This document shows, one piece after another, positions 29,410 to 38,109 of a stretch of DNA of 64,000 nucleotides; the stretch's first letter is position 1, and every line of letters starts with the position of its first letter. The stretch comes from a bacterium. GTDB taxonomy: Bacteria; Margulisbacteria; Marinamargulisbacteria; JABIPA01. A program made the translations under genes and the position numbers. The notes under the pieces are model-generated. The model made no database searches and was not told where the DNA came from. It saw only the letters and a program-made list of their open reading frames with translations. The stretch is taken from contig JABIPA010000068.1 of NCBI GenBank assembly GCA_018698675.1, forward strand, positions 1 through 64,000, given 5' to 3'.

Positions 29410-30348
29410 TTAAAATTTGAATCCAAAAGAAAAGTAATGGAATTGATTGAATTCATTTAGATCAAGTCCGTCATTATCAAGTTTAATTTCAAAAGCATAG
29501 TCAAATTGCATTCCTGTTAGCTCTAATCCCACTCCACCATTAAGTCTAGGGCTGGTTTCTCTTAAAACGGGCACTTCTCTATATCCTCCTGAAACTTCAA
29601 TTATAGACAAAAAAGAAGGCCTATAACTAATTCCAGCTGATTTTAGAAATAATCTATTACTATTAATTGTTTTAAATTGTCCATAAACTCGAAGGTCACC
29701 TAAAGTATACCTCATGGAGCCTACAGTTTGGAGAGGAAGATTTTCCTTTCCACCATTTGTGTATTCAACTTTCATTGATGACATAACATTTTTGAGCGAT
29801 ATTGACAGCATAAGTGGATCCGAATCGATAATAAGACCTGCGTCGATATTCATTCCATTTCCTTCAGTCGTGTATATAGATTGTTTGAAAAGAGAACCAC
29901 TTATTCCCCAATGCAATGTGTCTGATTGAGAGAATTGTAATGCCACCTTCATTAGAGAATTTGTGGAATTAAAATAAGAGGTTGCTTCAAATTCAGATGT
30001 ATCGTCATAAAAAACTTCTTCAGTAAAAGGGATTCCTGAAACAGAAGCGTCAAAATATCCGAAAGCTAATACACCAAATTTAAATCTGTATGCGATGGAT
30101 CCATTTAAATAATTTACCTCGTTCATCAATTTACTTGTGAAGAGGGTCCCCGAAACTTTATTTAATCGATAAAGACCTGCTGGGTTCTCAAAAATTGAAT
30201 TGGAAAAAGAACTAAACCCTTCAATATTTCCGATTCGTATTGACTGAGCGGACGAACCAATTTCTGTTACTTCAAAATAATCTGCGATTCCAAATGTAGG
30301 AACAAATGAAACGAGTAACGATATTAAAATTAAACTTAGTTTTTTCAT
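29410..30348 (-). CDS. PorV/PorQ-like outer-membrane beta-barrel protein
   Basis: 312-residue protein with a signal peptide (about 1-21). It shows the layout of the PorV/PorQ (UPF0164) family: an early block with SSAQSIRIGN...SNSIFENPAGL, then alternating beta strands to a C-terminal aromatic end (YFSFGFKF) typical of outer-membrane barrels. In type IX secretion PorV shuttles cargo with C-terminal sorting domains; applying that here is inference. It starts inside the stop of the FlgD-Ig-like gene (ATGA overlap) and is followed after 18 bases by giant gene 2, so the three are almost certainly co-expressed. Confidence 0.72.
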   Translation of the reverse strand: MKKLSLILISLLVSFVPTFGIADYFEVTEIGSSAQSIRIGNIEGFSSFSNSIFENPAGLYRLNKVSGTLFTSKLMNEVNYLNGSIAYRFKFGVLAFGYFDASVSGIPFTEEVFYDDTSEFEATSYFNSTNSLMKVALQFSQSDTLHWGISGSLFKQSIYTTEGNGMNIDAGLIIDSDPLMLSISLKNVMSSMKVEYTNGGKENLPLQTVGSMRYTLGDLRVYGQFKTINSNRLFLKSAGISYRPSFLSIIEVSGGYREVPVLRETSPRLNGGVGLELTGMQFDYAFEIKLDNDGLDLNEFNQFHYFSFGFKF

Positions 30349-30947
30349 GGAATAACCGCCATTTTTCCTCTAGCCAATACATTGTTGTCGTTCATAATAA
30401 TAAAAAAGTAAACCCCTGCTGATAATGAAAGACCGTTTAAGGATGACGAATCTAATGTAAGTTTATTGTATCCAGATTTTCCGCCTTCAGTTCCTGATAG
30501 GTAACTACCCTTAAATACTTGGTTTGCTAACATATTAAAAATTCTAATTTCAATATCCATGTGTTTTGATAACCGATACCCTAACGTTGTTCCGGTTGAT
30601 TGTTTAAAAGGATTAGGGAATGTTAATGCATCTCCTAGTACTTCTGCCTTAATATTGTCTTCTTCTGAATCAGCGGTGATTCCTCTAGTGATTTCCGACA
30701 TATTTTGCCCAATGCTGGAGAAGCCTACTCGAAGCAATTCGATGTTTTCAGTTTTGTTGTTTAAATTGACGGAATTAGATTGAAGAGGGATTCCTTTAAA
30801 GAAATTATTTACTCCAGATCCAAAATGAACAAAAGAATTAAGAGAAAATTTATTTAAAGAAAGAGCATGCGTAGACGAGGTTATAGATACTAATATTAAT
30901 AATATCATCCATCTTTGTATTCTTTGTTTAAATGTGTTTTTGTCCAT
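30345..30947 (-). CDS. Small secreted protein with FlgD-Ig/type IX sorting-like C-terminal domain
   Basis: 200 residues. An N-terminal hydrophobic signal (about 8-28, ending THA) precedes an uncharacterised 80-residue stretch. From about residue 113 the chain matches the FlgD-Ig/Por-tail pattern: FPNPF, a T.LGYRLS strand, a D.EIRIFNM strand, G...LSAGVYFFI and a final RGKMAVIP strand. Such domains act as export and attachment signals on many diderm surface proteins. It is the first gene of the operon with the PorV-like barrel and giant protein 2. It could be an anchor or export partner for the giant chain. Confidence 0.7.
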   Translation of the reverse strand: MDKNTFKQRIQRWMILLILVSITSSTHALSLNKFSLNSFVHFGSGVNNFFKGIPLQSNSVNLNNKTENIELLRVGFSSIGQNMSEITRGITADSEEDNIKAEVLGDALTFPNPFKQSTGTTLGYRLSKHMDIEIRIFNMLANQVFKGSYLSGTEGGKSGYNKLTLDSSSLNGLSLSAGVYFFIIMNDNNVLARGKMAVIP

Positions 30948-30993
30948 TTTTTTTTATAACCCTTTAATTTAATTATGTCTCTATAACTTACCT

Positions 30994-31022
30994 ATCGTAG
31001 AAATAGATATAAAAACTTGCAT
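30994..31022 (-). promoter_or_regulatory. Shared promoter-like motif upstream of the giant-2 operon
   Basis: The minus strand repeats the 13-base ATGCAAGTTTTTA, followed 12 bases later by CGAT, which lies 46 bases before the ATG of the FlgD-Ig-like gene. Both motif and geometry match the site before giant gene 1, while the intervening bases differ. This is what a shared promoter or operator would look like. A GTTATAG lies downstream of CGAT, where a weak -10 might be. Confidence 0.45.
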
Positions 31023-31031
31023 TCAAATTAT

Positions 31032-31742
31032 TTAAAATATTCCGTATTTAAATCCATAACAAATTGTTTTAACCCACTCTACTATTATTTGTTCTGCCAT
31101 TTCGTGGTGCTTCCACCAGTTTTTATAATCAATAGAGTCTGGAGCTGCAACAATCTGGATGTTTATAGACGGATTTAGATACTTTTTAAATGTTTTGAAG
31201 CTTCTATTTGTGTGGTACGCAGATGTTACAATTATTATTGATTTGGTATTCATTTTTTCTAAAATAGGGTTTAAGTTGATAGGATGGTCCATCGTACTAA
31301 ATGAATTTGTTTCAAGAGATATATTCTTGGATGGAACCTTTAAACTTATTGCGTATTTTTTCATATAAAATGGAAATGTATTGTTAAATAAAGGACCTCC
31401 AGTGAAAATAATTTTATTTGCATATTCTTTTTCAAATAAAAGAGATCCTTTTTTGACCCTTTCTCCATGACCTCCAGATAGAACAATTAGCACGTCAGCT
31501 TTTTTAACAGAGCCTGTTGAGTAGACGAGATGACTTCCGATTTGTCTTAATGTTATTGGATTCAATATGACAAACGAGAAAAATAGAATACACCCAATTA
31601 TTCCTATGTATATTTTTTTATTCGATGAGCAGTTGAAATGTCGTTTTATTTGTTGAATAAAGGAAGGTGTTTTGTCGACTATGATATTTCGTAGTTTGAT
31701 GACTGAAAGCCTATATATTTTTAAATTATTTTTTAATTTCAT
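31032..31742 (-). CDS. YdcF/SanA-type DUF218 membrane-anchored protein
   Basis: 236 residues. A single hydrophobic segment (about 48-68) anchors a DUF218 domain. The core reads VLIVLSGGHGERVKKG, then IIFTGGP, the conserved SLETNSFSTMDH region and IIIVTSAYHTNRS, all typical of YdcF/ElyC/SanA proteins. Relatives are linked to envelope carbon and peptidoglycan metabolism, but the reaction is not established. It lies upstream of the giant-2 operon on the same strand, but the shared promoter-like motif falls just before the start of that operon. Confidence 0.82.
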   Translation of the reverse strand: MKLKNNLKIYRLSVIKLRNIIVDKTPSFIQQIKRHFNCSSNKKIYIGIIGCILFFSFVILNPITLRQIGSHLVYSTGSVKKADVLIVLSGGHGERVKKGSLLFEKEYANKIIFTGGPLFNNTFPFYMKKYAISLKVPSKNISLETNSFSTMDHPINLNPILEKMNTKSIIIVTSAYHTNRSFKTFKKYLNPSINIQIVAAPDSIDYKNWWKHHEMAEQIIVEWVKTICYGFKYGIF

Positions 31743-31806
31743 ATAAAAAAACGTGTCTTGAAACCTTTTTAATACTTTTAATACAATAACTAAGTAAAAT
31801 AAGAGA

Positions 31807-32775
31807 ATGAATTATACTCAATATATAGATGTACCACAAAATAATAATGATAAACCTAGTAAAACGATATTGATTTTAGGAGGAACAGGGTTTGTTGGAT
31901 CATTTTTATATCCATATTTGTTGAAACAAGGATATTTGGTTTTATTGCTTGTCAGACATGAATCTAGATTTTTTTCAAAATGTATTCACCCTAAATTAGT
32001 TGTTTATGATTATAATTTATTTTTTGATCAGCCGCCAAGTTTTGTAGGAGATATTAATGTTGTTATAAATTTGGCTGGATATTCGATAGGGGCTAAAAGG
32101 TGGTCTATGCGTGTTAAGCGTAAGATTAAAGACTCTAGGGTGAAATTAACTCAGAGAGTTGTTTCTTTTCTTAAGGCTAGGACGTTGGATTGCGTTTGGA
32201 TAAATGCTTCTGCTATTGGATTTTATGGCAATAGAGGAGCTCAGCGGTTGTATGAAGACTCGTTTAAGGGTGAGGGTTTTTTATCAGATGTATGCGAGCA
32301 GTGGGAGGGTGCTTTGGATGAATTACCTTCTAATAATAGAGTTGTTAAGTTGAGATTAGGGCTTATTTTAGATCCTTCTTCAGAAGCATGTAAAAAAATG
32401 TTCTTTCCTTTTCGGTTTGGTTTTGGAGGCTGTATAGGATCTTCTTTGGATTGGATTTCATGGATTAGTATACATGATGTTGTTGGCGCTATTGAATTTG
32501 CAATTAAAAATAAGGGTGTAGAAGGCGTTGTAAATTTGGTGTCTCCTAGCCCAGTTCAAAAAGAATTCTTTTTTTCTGCGATTGCTGGGTTGTTTGGAAC
32601 AGCTTCTTGGGCTAATGTCCCTCAATGGATAATAAAGCTATTATTAGGCGAAATGAGTTGTTTGGTTTTGGATAGTCAGCGTGTTTTTCCTAACGTCCTT
32701 ATAAAGAAAGGTTATTCTTTTAAAGTTTCTCACTTGGAAATTGCATTGAAAGGAAATAATAAAAGTGATGCGTAA
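31807..32775 (+). CDS. TIGR01777 family NAD(P)-binding epimerase-like protein (YfcH type)
   Basis: 322-residue Rossmann protein. The nucleotide-binding motif ILGGTGFVGSFL lies at about 24-35 and the family's NVVINLAGYSI...RW and ASAIGFYGNRG segments follow. WEGAL and RLGLILD match the YfcH/TIGR01777 group. An N-terminal tail of about 20 residues precedes the fold. The C-terminal DUF1731-like part (LLGEMSCLVLDSQRVFPN) is present. Substrate unknown. The 3' end overlaps the yitT-like start by eight bases. Confidence 0.88.
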   Translation: MNYTQYIDVPQNNNDKPSKTILILGGTGFVGSFLYPYLLKQGYLVLLLVRHESRFFSKCIHPKLVVYDYNLFFDQPPSFVGDINVVINLAGYSIGAKRWSMRVKRKIKDSRVKLTQRVVSFLKARTLDCVWINASAIGFYGNRGAQRLYEDSFKGEGFLSDVCEQWEGALDELPSNNRVVKLRLGLILDPSSEACKKMFFPFRFGFGGCIGSSLDWISWISIHDVVGAIEFAIKNKGVEGVVNLVSPSPVQKEFFFSAIAGLFGTASWANVPQWIIKLLLGEMSCLVLDSQRVFPNVLIKKGYSFKVSHLEIALKGNNKSDA

Positions 32776-33625
32776 ATCTATGAATTTTTTAATTGTTGCA
32801 AATGCTGCATTTATTGGGATTGGTGTCTTAGTTTCGTGTTTTAGCATTCGATCATTTTTAATACCTAATCATTTTATTGACGGAGGAGTCACTGGTGTTT
32901 CTATGCTTGTCGCCGAGTTTTTTAATTTTCCATTATCTGTAGTTTTATTTTGTATGAATTTACCTTTTGTTTATTTAGGGTTAAAGAAGATTTCTGTCCG
33001 ATTTGCTTTTTTCGGGTTTATTGGAATTCTTTTTTTTTCGGTATGTCTTCATTTGTTTCCTTATATTCATATCACCAATGACCGTGTTTTAGGCGCCGTG
33101 TTTGGAGGTCTTTTTTTGGGGATGGGTATTGGGCTCGCAATTAGAGGGGGCGGTGTTTTGGATGGTTCCGAAATGTTGGCAATTGTATTAAGTAAAAGAT
33201 TTGGAGTGACAGTCGGGAATGTTTTGATTTTTGTGAATATTATTGTTTTTTCATTTGCTGCGTTTTTTTTAGGAGTTGAGAACGCTATGTATTCTGTTTT
33301 GGTATATCTATGTGCTTCAAAATCTATAAACTTCATCATATACGGAATCGAAGAATTTGTAAGTGTAATGGTTATGTCTTCAAAGATTGACGATATAAAA
33401 GAAACTATTTTACATGATTTTCGAAGGGGCGCGACAATCCTTCAGGCAAAGGGTGGATACTATAATACGGATCAACCTATATTGATGTGTGTTGTTACTC
33501 AATATGAATTGGAAAAACTAAAAGTAATTGTTTATGAGAACGATAGGGATGCTTTTTTGTTGACTCATAAAGTTAATGAGTATTCTGGTGGGCATATAAA
33601 GAGAATTTTTAAAAGGTCCCATTAA
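32768..33625 (+). CDS. YitT family membrane protein (DUF161 with DUF2179)
   Basis: Inner-membrane protein with about five or six spans followed by a cytoplasmic DUF2179 domain (about 210-280, ending in the VNEYSGGHIKRIF region). The FLIPNHFIDGGVTGVSML segment near the N-terminus and the Gly-rich RGGGVLDGSEMLA segment are hallmarks of YitT proteins. The function is unproven. I use the ATG at 32768; a GTG one codon upstream is also possible. It overlaps the preceding epimerase gene. Confidence 0.88.
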   Translation: MRKSMNFLIVANAAFIGIGVLVSCFSIRSFLIPNHFIDGGVTGVSMLVAEFFNFPLSVVLFCMNLPFVYLGLKKISVRFAFFGFIGILFFSVCLHLFPYIHITNDRVLGAVFGGLFLGMGIGLAIRGGGVLDGSEMLAIVLSKRFGVTVGNVLIFVNIIVFSFAAFFLGVENAMYSVLVYLCASKSINFIIYGIEEFVSVMVMSSKIDDIKETILHDFRRGATILQAKGGYYNTDQPILMCVVTQYELEKLKVIVYENDRDAFLLTHKVNEYSGGHIKRIFKRSH

Positions 33626-33763
33626 ATATATTTTTTGATTTTCAGTTGAAAATTTGGTACTCTTTTAGAGTATATTTTAATATTAAAATAATTTATTGTG
33701 TTTGATTTAGTTTTATTTGGGTATTATTAAGTTAGTATCAAAATTTATTTGGAGGTCTGAATT

Positions 33764-34495
33764 ATGGGATTAGGATTTGGTGGATTATCGTCGGTTGGGG
33801 CCCAAGCAGGATTAGCAGGTGGAGCTGGTCTTTCTAGTATTACTTCGGCTAATCAGGATAAAGCGGCTGAATTTTCTTCTGTTTTTGAGACTATGATGCA
33901 GTCTATGTCGAGCGGTGAATCTGGATTAGGTGGATCTTATATGTCGCCTAGTTTGATGAAAATGGCGGATGTAAATGCGAAAAATTCAGTTCACTCCGGA
34001 CCAAGTACAATTCCTGATGTTTTAAAACAATTTCTTGGACAGGATATTAAGCTTGAAAATGGTGAGTTTTCTGGAGTAGCTAAAGAAGTTGTTCTTTCAG
34101 AAGACGGTTATTTTGTAAATGTTATGAATGCTGAATCAGAAAAAATGGAACGTGTTAAAGTTAAGTTTAGTGCGAATGAAGATGCAAAAGATACAAGTAT
34201 GACGTCGGCTAGTAAATTGGGCCAGTCCGTTCGATTAGAACAGGCTAAGTTTATGAACCAAATTATGAACAGTACGAATAAAGATTATGATGCTCTTGAA
34301 AGTAAATCGAATGTAGATTTGGGTCAGTATATGAATATGGCTAAACTTCAACATAGTGAGAAAATGGGAGCTGCTGATATTACTTATTATTTAGGTGATC
34401 AGCCGATTAAAGGGAAAATTGCTGGAATAAAAGGTGGAGCTATTTACCTTAGTGATGGAACTCCTTTGGATATTTCATTCGAAGTTACTTCTTAA
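33764..34495 (+). CDS. FlgD-like (flagellar hook-cap family) protein
   Basis: 243-residue soluble-looking protein with a clear ribosome site (GGAGG, eight bases before ATG). Residues about 90-145 have a FlgD-type beta layout (LGQDIKLENGEFSGVAKEV). Residues about 165-205 read FMNQIMNSTNKDYDALESKS then LGQYMNMAKLQ, which parallels the FLKLL..QL.NQDPLNPMDN..F..QLAQF signature of FlgD. A second GKIAGIKGGAIYLSDGTPLDIS block follows. The order of parts differs from textbook FlgD, and the Ig domain is missing. No other flagellar gene is adjacent; the FliF-FliG/MotAB locus is 11 kb away. Assignment rests on pattern only. Confidence 0.55.
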   Translation: MGLGFGGLSSVGAQAGLAGGAGLSSITSANQDKAAEFSSVFETMMQSMSSGESGLGGSYMSPSLMKMADVNAKNSVHSGPSTIPDVLKQFLGQDIKLENGEFSGVAKEVVLSEDGYFVNVMNAESEKMERVKVKFSANEDAKDTSMTSASKLGQSVRLEQAKFMNQIMNSTNKDYDALESKSNVDLGQYMNMAKLQHSEKMGAADITYYLGDQPIKGKIAGIKGGAIYLSDGTPLDISFEVTS

Positions 34496-34572
34496 TTACG
34501 AATTTCTAATTTAAAATATGATTTAGGGTTACGCGCTTGTTGGACACTACAAGTCGTGTGAAATTTTTTTAC

Positions 34573-34606
34573 CTAAAAATAGGTGCTCTCTATTTTTAGA
34601 GTTTTT
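34573..34606 (+). terminator. Hairpin terminator between convergent genes
   Basis: A perfect 10-base stem, CTAAAAATAG paired with CTATTTTTAG around a seven-base loop, followed by GTTTTT. The stem is AT-rich, so it is a modest terminator. It sits between the FlgD-like gene (+) and the endonuclease Q gene (-) and could serve both. Confidence 0.5.
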
Positions 34607-34619
34607 AAATTATTTGTAT

Positions 34620-35972
34620 TTATTCAGTCAAAATTTGTTTAATTTTTTGAAATTCTAATACGTCAAAATCTACAGATTCTTTTTTTGAATATTTGTGCTT
34701 GAGATTTAATTTGACGGGCTTTGTTTTATTCGTTTTTTTGAAAACGTTTATTTTTCCAAAGACACCATCATACCCTTCTGAAATATTTATTTCGCCATTT
34801 CGCAATCGACTAACTCCTTCAGCAAGAATCGGAAGATTCTTAGATTTTATTTCTTCTATTTCGGTATTTAATAATATATCAAATTCAGAACCAAGTTTTG
34901 ATAAAGTGGATAAATAATCCGATTGAACTCGTTTGCTTTTGGGGCCCACTCCTGCAATTTCTGACAAGAGTTCAGGAAGAGGGGTTATTGAATTGAATGA
35001 TTCATTTTTGATTTGAATTGCATTTTTTCGATCTGCTAGTTCTGCAACTCTGTACATGACTCCTTTTGTTACTGTTTGATTACAGATTGGGCACAAAGCT
35101 CCGTGGGTTAGTGTTTCTAAAGGGTTCCAAAACACTCTGCAATTACGGTGTCCATCATAATGGTATTTACCTTCTTGAGGATAGAATTCGACGGTACCTT
35201 TTAGACCTATTCCTGTTTTTAGGGCTTCGTAAATATGGTTATAGGTTAGCTCTGTGTCGAATAAATTTGCCTCTCTTCCAAGTTTATCTGGGGAATGAGC
35301 ATCTGAATTTGATACTAGATTGTATCTATCTAAAAATGAACAGATTCTATTCATTGGAGGGTCGCTCGATAGACCTGTTTCGACTGCATATATATAAGGA
35401 GTGAGATCTTCGAAACATTCTTCGATGCTGTCGAAACCAGATTTTGATCCTAATGCTGAAAACCAAGGCGTCCAAATATGGGCTGGAATAAATATCGAAG
35501 AAATAGATGATTCTAACGTGAGATGTAATAAATCTTTGGAATCTAGGCCCAGTATAGGTCGTCCATCAGATCTTATGTTTCCAATTAACTCTAATTTACC
35601 TTGAAACCATTTTACGACTTCAAGGTTTGGAAAGATACAGACATTATGAACTTTTCTTACTTTTCCGTTTTTTTTATAAATATTGCTGATTTCTGTCGTC
35701 GGAATAAAATAGACTTGTTTTGAATGGAGAGATGAATTCTTTTCTAGAGGAAGCTCTAATTTGTATTCGGATTTTAATTTATATAGTCCGTTTGGACATG
35801 GTTCTAGCTTTTTAGATAGTTCTTGATACCAGCCAGGGTGTTGGCAATCGCCCGTTCCGACAACCGAAATTCCTTTTAACCTTGCCCAGTAATCTAAGTG
35901 CTCGGGGGTCAAAAATTTGCTTGTTGCTCTCGAAAAATGAGAATGTATGTGAAAATCGCCTATAAATTTCAT
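34620..35972 (-). CDS. Endonuclease Q family PHP-domain DNA repair nuclease
   Basis: 450 residues. The N-terminal PHP domain shows metal ligands DFHIHSHFS (6-14) and GTGDCQHPGW (about 40-49), with further His and Asp at NSDAHSPDKLG. A zinc-finger-like segment follows (CRVFWNP...CPICNQTVTKGV), then the conserved RVAELADR. This arrangement is that of endonuclease Q, which nicks 5' of deaminated bases such as uracil and hypoxanthine. The family is best known from archaea and some bacteria. Monocistronic, with about 250 bases of leader in which I see no gene. Confidence 0.83.
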   Translation of the reverse strand: MKFIGDFHIHSHFSRATSKFLTPEHLDYWARLKGISVVGTGDCQHPGWYQELSKKLEPCPNGLYKLKSEYKLELPLEKNSSLHSKQVYFIPTTEISNIYKKNGKVRKVHNVCIFPNLEVVKWFQGKLELIGNIRSDGRPILGLDSKDLLHLTLESSISSIFIPAHIWTPWFSALGSKSGFDSIEECFEDLTPYIYAVETGLSSDPPMNRICSFLDRYNLVSNSDAHSPDKLGREANLFDTELTYNHIYEALKTGIGLKGTVEFYPQEGKYHYDGHRNCRVFWNPLETLTHGALCPICNQTVTKGVMYRVAELADRKNAIQIKNESFNSITPLPELLSEIAGVGPKSKRVQSDYLSTLSKLGSEFDILLNTEIEEIKSKNLPILAEGVSRLRNGEINISEGYDGVFGKINVFKKTNKTKPVKLNLKHKYSKKESVDFDVLEFQKIKQILTE

Positions 35973-36224
35973 GATTTATCCTTTTATATTTAGAAAACAA
36001 TATTACCCGGCTAGTGAATTAATTTTAGCGGTACTTTTTTAATTTTATTAAATTATTTAGTTTTTGTTAATTTTAATTAGTTTGATCTTTTATAAAACTT
36101 GATTTTGATTAAAATATTTGGAACTTATCTCATTCGTATTTTGTAAAAGTGAAAGAGAAAGTTTAATTATGCATAAGAATATTTGCCTGTATTCTTTTTG
36201 TGTCGATTAGGCTTTCTCGTTTAT

Positions 36225-37882
36225 TTATTTGATTTGTAATGGAGAAATTAATGAATTGTCGAAATGAAGAGGCGCTTCAAATCCAAGTAAATTACAAATT
36301 GTAGACGCTACATTTGAGAGGCCAGGCGATGAAATAGGGGCAATTTGATAAGAATGTGTAAAAAGTGGATCAACTATGGCGAATGGTACTGAATTAAGGC
36401 TATGAGCAGTTTTTGTTTTTTTAATACCGTTTTTTAATACATACATTTCATCTGCATTTCCATGATCTGCTAAAACAATGGCCGTGCCTTTTAATTTATT
36501 TATAGTTTCTAATAATCTACTAAGTTGGTAGTCAGCGGCTTCGACAGATTTAACAGTTGCGTCGAAATTTCCAGTATGACCGATCATATCTCCATTAGGA
36601 AAATTGATTCTTCCAAAATCGTATTGTCCTGAATTTAACAATTCAATTGTTTTATCGGCGATTTCTGGAGCTCTCATTTCTGGTTTTTGGTCGAAGGGAA
36701 CAGTATAACTAGGTATTTCTATGTATTTTTCTAAAGATTTATCAATGTATCCAGAACTATTTCCATTCCAGAAATAAGTCACGTGTCCGTATTTTTGGGT
36801 CTCAGAAATAGCAAATGAACGAATTCCTTCATGACATAAATATTTGCTTATAGGATCTTTAATATATGGTGGTTGAACAAGGTAGTTTTTTGGAATGTTA
36901 AGGTCACCGTCGTATGATAACATTCCCGAATAATGGATGTTTGGAATTTGGTCACGAGAAAATTTGTTAAAATTGGGGGAGTCGAACGCCATAGACATTT
37001 CTATAGCGCGGTCACCTCGAAAATTGAAGAATATTACCGAATCATTTTTCTTGATTTTTCCAATTGGGATAGACGAGCTGTTAGAAATTACAAACGGAGG
37101 CAAATATTGATCATTAATATTGGAATCTTCTGTGTACATTGTTTTGATCGCTTGTTTAGCAGAACTAAATTGGCGGGCATTCCCTAAAACGTGAGTGTCC
37201 CAACCTTTTTTAACCATTTCCCAATCAGCATTATATCTATCCATAGTGATAAGCATTCTGCCTCCACCCGAGGCAATGGCATAATCGAATCCTTCTGAAT
37301 TATTTATTTCTGATAATTTACCTTCTAATTGATCGATATAGCTTAAAGCAGACCTCTCGTCGACATCTCTTCCGTCTAATAAACAATGAATTCTTACTTT
37401 TTTAACATTTTCTTTCGCAGATTTATCTAACATATCCATTAAATGATTTATGTGAGAATGGACGTTTCCGTCAGATAAAAGTCCTAAAAAATGGAGGGTC
37501 GACTCGAATTTTATACAATGATTTATCGAAGAATTCCACGTTTCGAGTTATAAATTTTTCTTGTTTTAATAGCGTTATTTACTAAGGTTGCTCCTTGAGG
37601 AAGGGATCTTCCAGCGCCTAAAGTGTTATGTCCAACCTCACTATTTCCCATGTCGTCGTCAGATGGCATTCCAACTGCTGTTCCGTGCGCTTTCAACTCT
37701 GTGTATAAATGAGACGAAATAAGTGAGTCCAAGCATGGCGTATTTGCTACATGTACGGCGTTGGATTTGTCTTTTTTACCAATACCTATCCCATCAAGAA
37801 TAATTAACAATAAAGGACCTATGTTTTTTTTGAAATGAAGGGATTTTTTTAGTGAGTATTTCATGGAAATATTAAAGCCCAT
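36225..37882 (-). pseudogene. gpmI: Cofactor-independent phosphoglycerate mutase, frameshifted
   Basis: Interconverts 3- and 2-phosphoglycerate in glycolysis. The N-terminal piece (37523-37882) carries LIILDGIGIG with the metal Asp and GNSEVGHN with the catalytic Ser. The rest (from 37439 down, in another frame) carries HCLLDGRDV, FNFRGDRA, NFPNGDMIGHTG and VLADHGNADEM. Reading the second frame backwards gives TWNSSINHC...STLHFLGLLSDGNVHSH, exactly the missing family sequence. One lost A in the run at 37541-37543 (TTT on the plus strand) restores one full chain. Either a real inactivation or a sequencing error. The start may be the ATG at 37863 rather than 37882. Confidence 0.88.
37541..37543 (-). 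other. gpmI: Frameshift site in gpmI homopolymer
   Basis: On the coding strand the sequence is TCGAAACG. With a fourth A the upstream frame (KIYNSK) reads straight into the downstream frame (TWNSS). The site is not a canonical slippery heptamer and no strong downstream hairpin is evident, so programmed frameshifting is unlikely. Confidence 0.75.
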
Positions 37883-38109
37883 CCCTCATCGAATAACAAG
37901 GGCTTTAAAATGGTTTTAGAATGGCAGTCCTTTTTTTCTATTGGCCAATATTTTTTTAATGCCGATGTTTTTCATTAGTACGGTTTGTTCGTTGGAAATT
38001 ATTAATTTGTGTTTAGACATTATTGTGTGGTTGGAGTAAAATAATTTGGTTATACCAGTCATTAATTAGATGTCGTTTAAAGAATTTTGAAAAAGAGTAG
38101 AGGCAATAT

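Noticed and set aside
37523-37560. Programmed ribosomal frameshift in gpmI
   Set aside because: TCGAAACG is not a slippery heptamer and no strong stimulatory structure follows.
38013-38042. Promoter before the CtpA-type gene (TTAGAC, 18 bases, TAAAAT)
   Set aside because: Weak match in very AT-rich sequence; not better than chance.
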